Origin: CAZVIK01 sp964627045 | GTDB lineage: Bacteria; Acidobacteriota; Terriglobia; Bryobacterales; Bryobacteraceae | Assembly: GCA_964627045.1 (NCBI GenBank) | Contig: CAZVIK010000218.1 | Location: 1 to 6,397 of the forward strand | Direction: 5' to 3' | Length of the DNA stretch: 6,397 bases | Shown: positions 5,613 through 6,397 of the stretch, piece by piece | Layout: every line of letters starts with the position of its first letter | Numbering within the stretch: position 1 is the first letter of the stretch | Translations under genes and position numbers: made by a program | The notes under the pieces: model-generated | Told to the model about the DNA's origin: nothing | Database searches by the model: none | What the model saw: the letters and a program-made list of their open reading frames with translations, nothing else

Positions 5613-6397
5613 GCGAGGCAATGGCTTCGACCGGACAATCCTACCGCCGGATCAGCATCGATCCGGTCACGCGGCTGGAAGGGCACGGCAAGATCGACAT
5701 CTTTCTCGACGCGGAAGGCAATGTCGCCGATTGCTACTTCCAGGTACCTGAACTGCGCGGGTTCGAGAGGTTCTGCCAGGGGCGGCCGGTGGAGGAACTG
5801 CCGCGCATCACACCGCGGATCTGCGGCGTCTGCCCGGAAGCGCATATGATGGCCAGCGCCAAGGCCTGCGACGCGGTCTATGGAGCGGAGTTGCCGTTGA
5901 CGGCGCGCCTGCTGCGCGAGCTTCAGTACAACATTTTTTTCGTCACGGACCACGCCACGCATTTCTATGCGCTGGGCGGGCCGGATTTCGTCATGGGGCC
6001 GAAGAGCGACCCGGCCACGCGCAACCTGATCGGAGTCATCGGGAAGGTGGGCCTGGAGATCGCCGGGCAGGTGCTGAAGTGCCGCGGCTGGGGCCACGAA
6101 GCGGCGGGGATCTTCGGGGGAAAGCCCGTGAACCCGGCCAACGCCATTCCCGGCGGCATGAGCAAAGGGCTCAACCCAGAGGAGCGCGCGCGGATCGAGG
6201 AGATCTGCCGGTTCATGGTCGAGTTCGGAAAGCTCACGCTCAAGATCCTCCATGACGTGGTGCTGGCGAACAAGGAGTATGTGGACCTGATCCTTAACGG
6301 CCCGTACTTCCAGCGGACGTACTCGATGGGGTTGGTGGACGATCAGAACCGGGTCAATTTCTACGACGGCAAGCTGCGGGTTGTGGACTGCAACGGG
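5609..6397 (+). CDS. mvhA: [NiFe] hydrogenase large subunit, MvhA-like, 5' part only
   Basis: This is the catalytic subunit that splits H2 at a NiFe(CN)2CO centre. The window holds the first 263 codons; the gene runs off the right edge with no stop, so the C-terminal cysteine pair and maturation cleavage site are not visible. The N-terminal family motif TRLEGHGKI is at 21-29. The first nickel-binding motif, RICGVCPEAH at 70-79, has Cys72, Cys75 and His79 intact, so the visible half looks catalytically competent. PELRGFERFCQGRP just before it and the segment ALGGPDFVMGP at 121-131 are typical of group 3 large subunits. AAGGAG at 5596-5601 is 7 bases from the ATG, and the ATGA overlap with mvhG supports this start over the in-frame Met5. 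There is no signal or membrane segment. The operon partners (mvhD, mvhG, hdrA) make group 3c far more likely than 3b or 3d. Confidence 0.93.
   Translation, partial: MSEAMASTGQSYRRISIDPVTRLEGHGKIDIFLDAEGNVADCYFQVPELRGFERFCQGRPVEELPRITPRICGVCPEAHMMASAKACDAVYGAELPLTARLLRELQYNIFFVTDHATHFYALGGPDFVMGPKSDPATRNLIGVIGKVGLEIAGQVLKCRGWGHEAAGIFGGKPVNPANAIPGGMSKGLNPEERARIEEICRFMVEFGKLTLKILHDVVLANKEYVDLILNGPYFQRTYSMGLVDDQNRVNFYDGKLRVVDCNG

Noticed and set aside
2205..6273. Long minus-strand and alternate-frame open stretches across the hydrogenase operon.
   Set aside because: They are shadows: the plus-strand frames carry complete, recognisable cofactor motifs and coupled start and stop codons. The shadows have none.

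Overview
The window is GC-rich bacterial DNA. It carries a cytoplasmic hydrogenase and heterodisulfide-reductase module of the group 3c (Mvh/Hdr) type, read rightward, and a divergently transcribed membrane protein of the CorA family. Consensus sigma-70-like -10 boxes, Shine-Dalgarno sites and ATGA-coupled genes point to a bacterium rather than a methanogen. Acidobacteriota is my best guess, from overall sequence style only, and it is not proven here. No rRNA, tRNA, CRISPR array, insertion sequence or transposase is visible.

Layout. Positions 52-1740 (minus strand) encode a 562-residue protein ending in the CorA-type two-helix membrane module with the signature GMN tripeptide; its long N-terminal region is unlike classical CorA. 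Positions 1741-2060 are a divergent control region of about 320 bases. It holds a perfect -10 box close to the minus-strand start codon, a set of GC-rich repeats, a perfect 10-bp inverted repeat, an extended -10 promoter facing right, and a long 5' leader. Then come hdrA (2061-4106), mvhD (4117-4632), mvhG (4629-5612) and the first 263 codons of mvhA (5609 to the window end). They are spaced by 10 bp, a 4-bp overlap and a 4-bp overlap, so this is one tightly coupled operon.

How the genes work together. MvhA (NiFe active site) and MvhG (iron-sulfur relay) oxidise H2. MvhD carries electrons to HdrA, whose FAD is the expected site of flavin-based electron bifurcation. In the known complex, HdrA passes one electron to ferredoxin and the other through HdrC to HdrB. 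No hdrB or hdrC lies in the window, and the upstream side is closed off by the divergent gene. The high-potential partner must therefore be encoded downstream of mvhA, be elsewhere in the genome, or be something different.

The most notable observation is in HdrA. Its inserted ferredoxin domain has lost three cysteines, and by the standard ligand-swap rule of 2[4Fe-4S] ferredoxins all three belong to the same cluster, while the four ligands of the other cluster are intact. This looks like a coherent reduction from two clusters to one, which could change how electrons leave the flavin. The second point of interest is the pairing of a CorA-like putative divalent-cation channel with a nickel enzyme across one shared control region.
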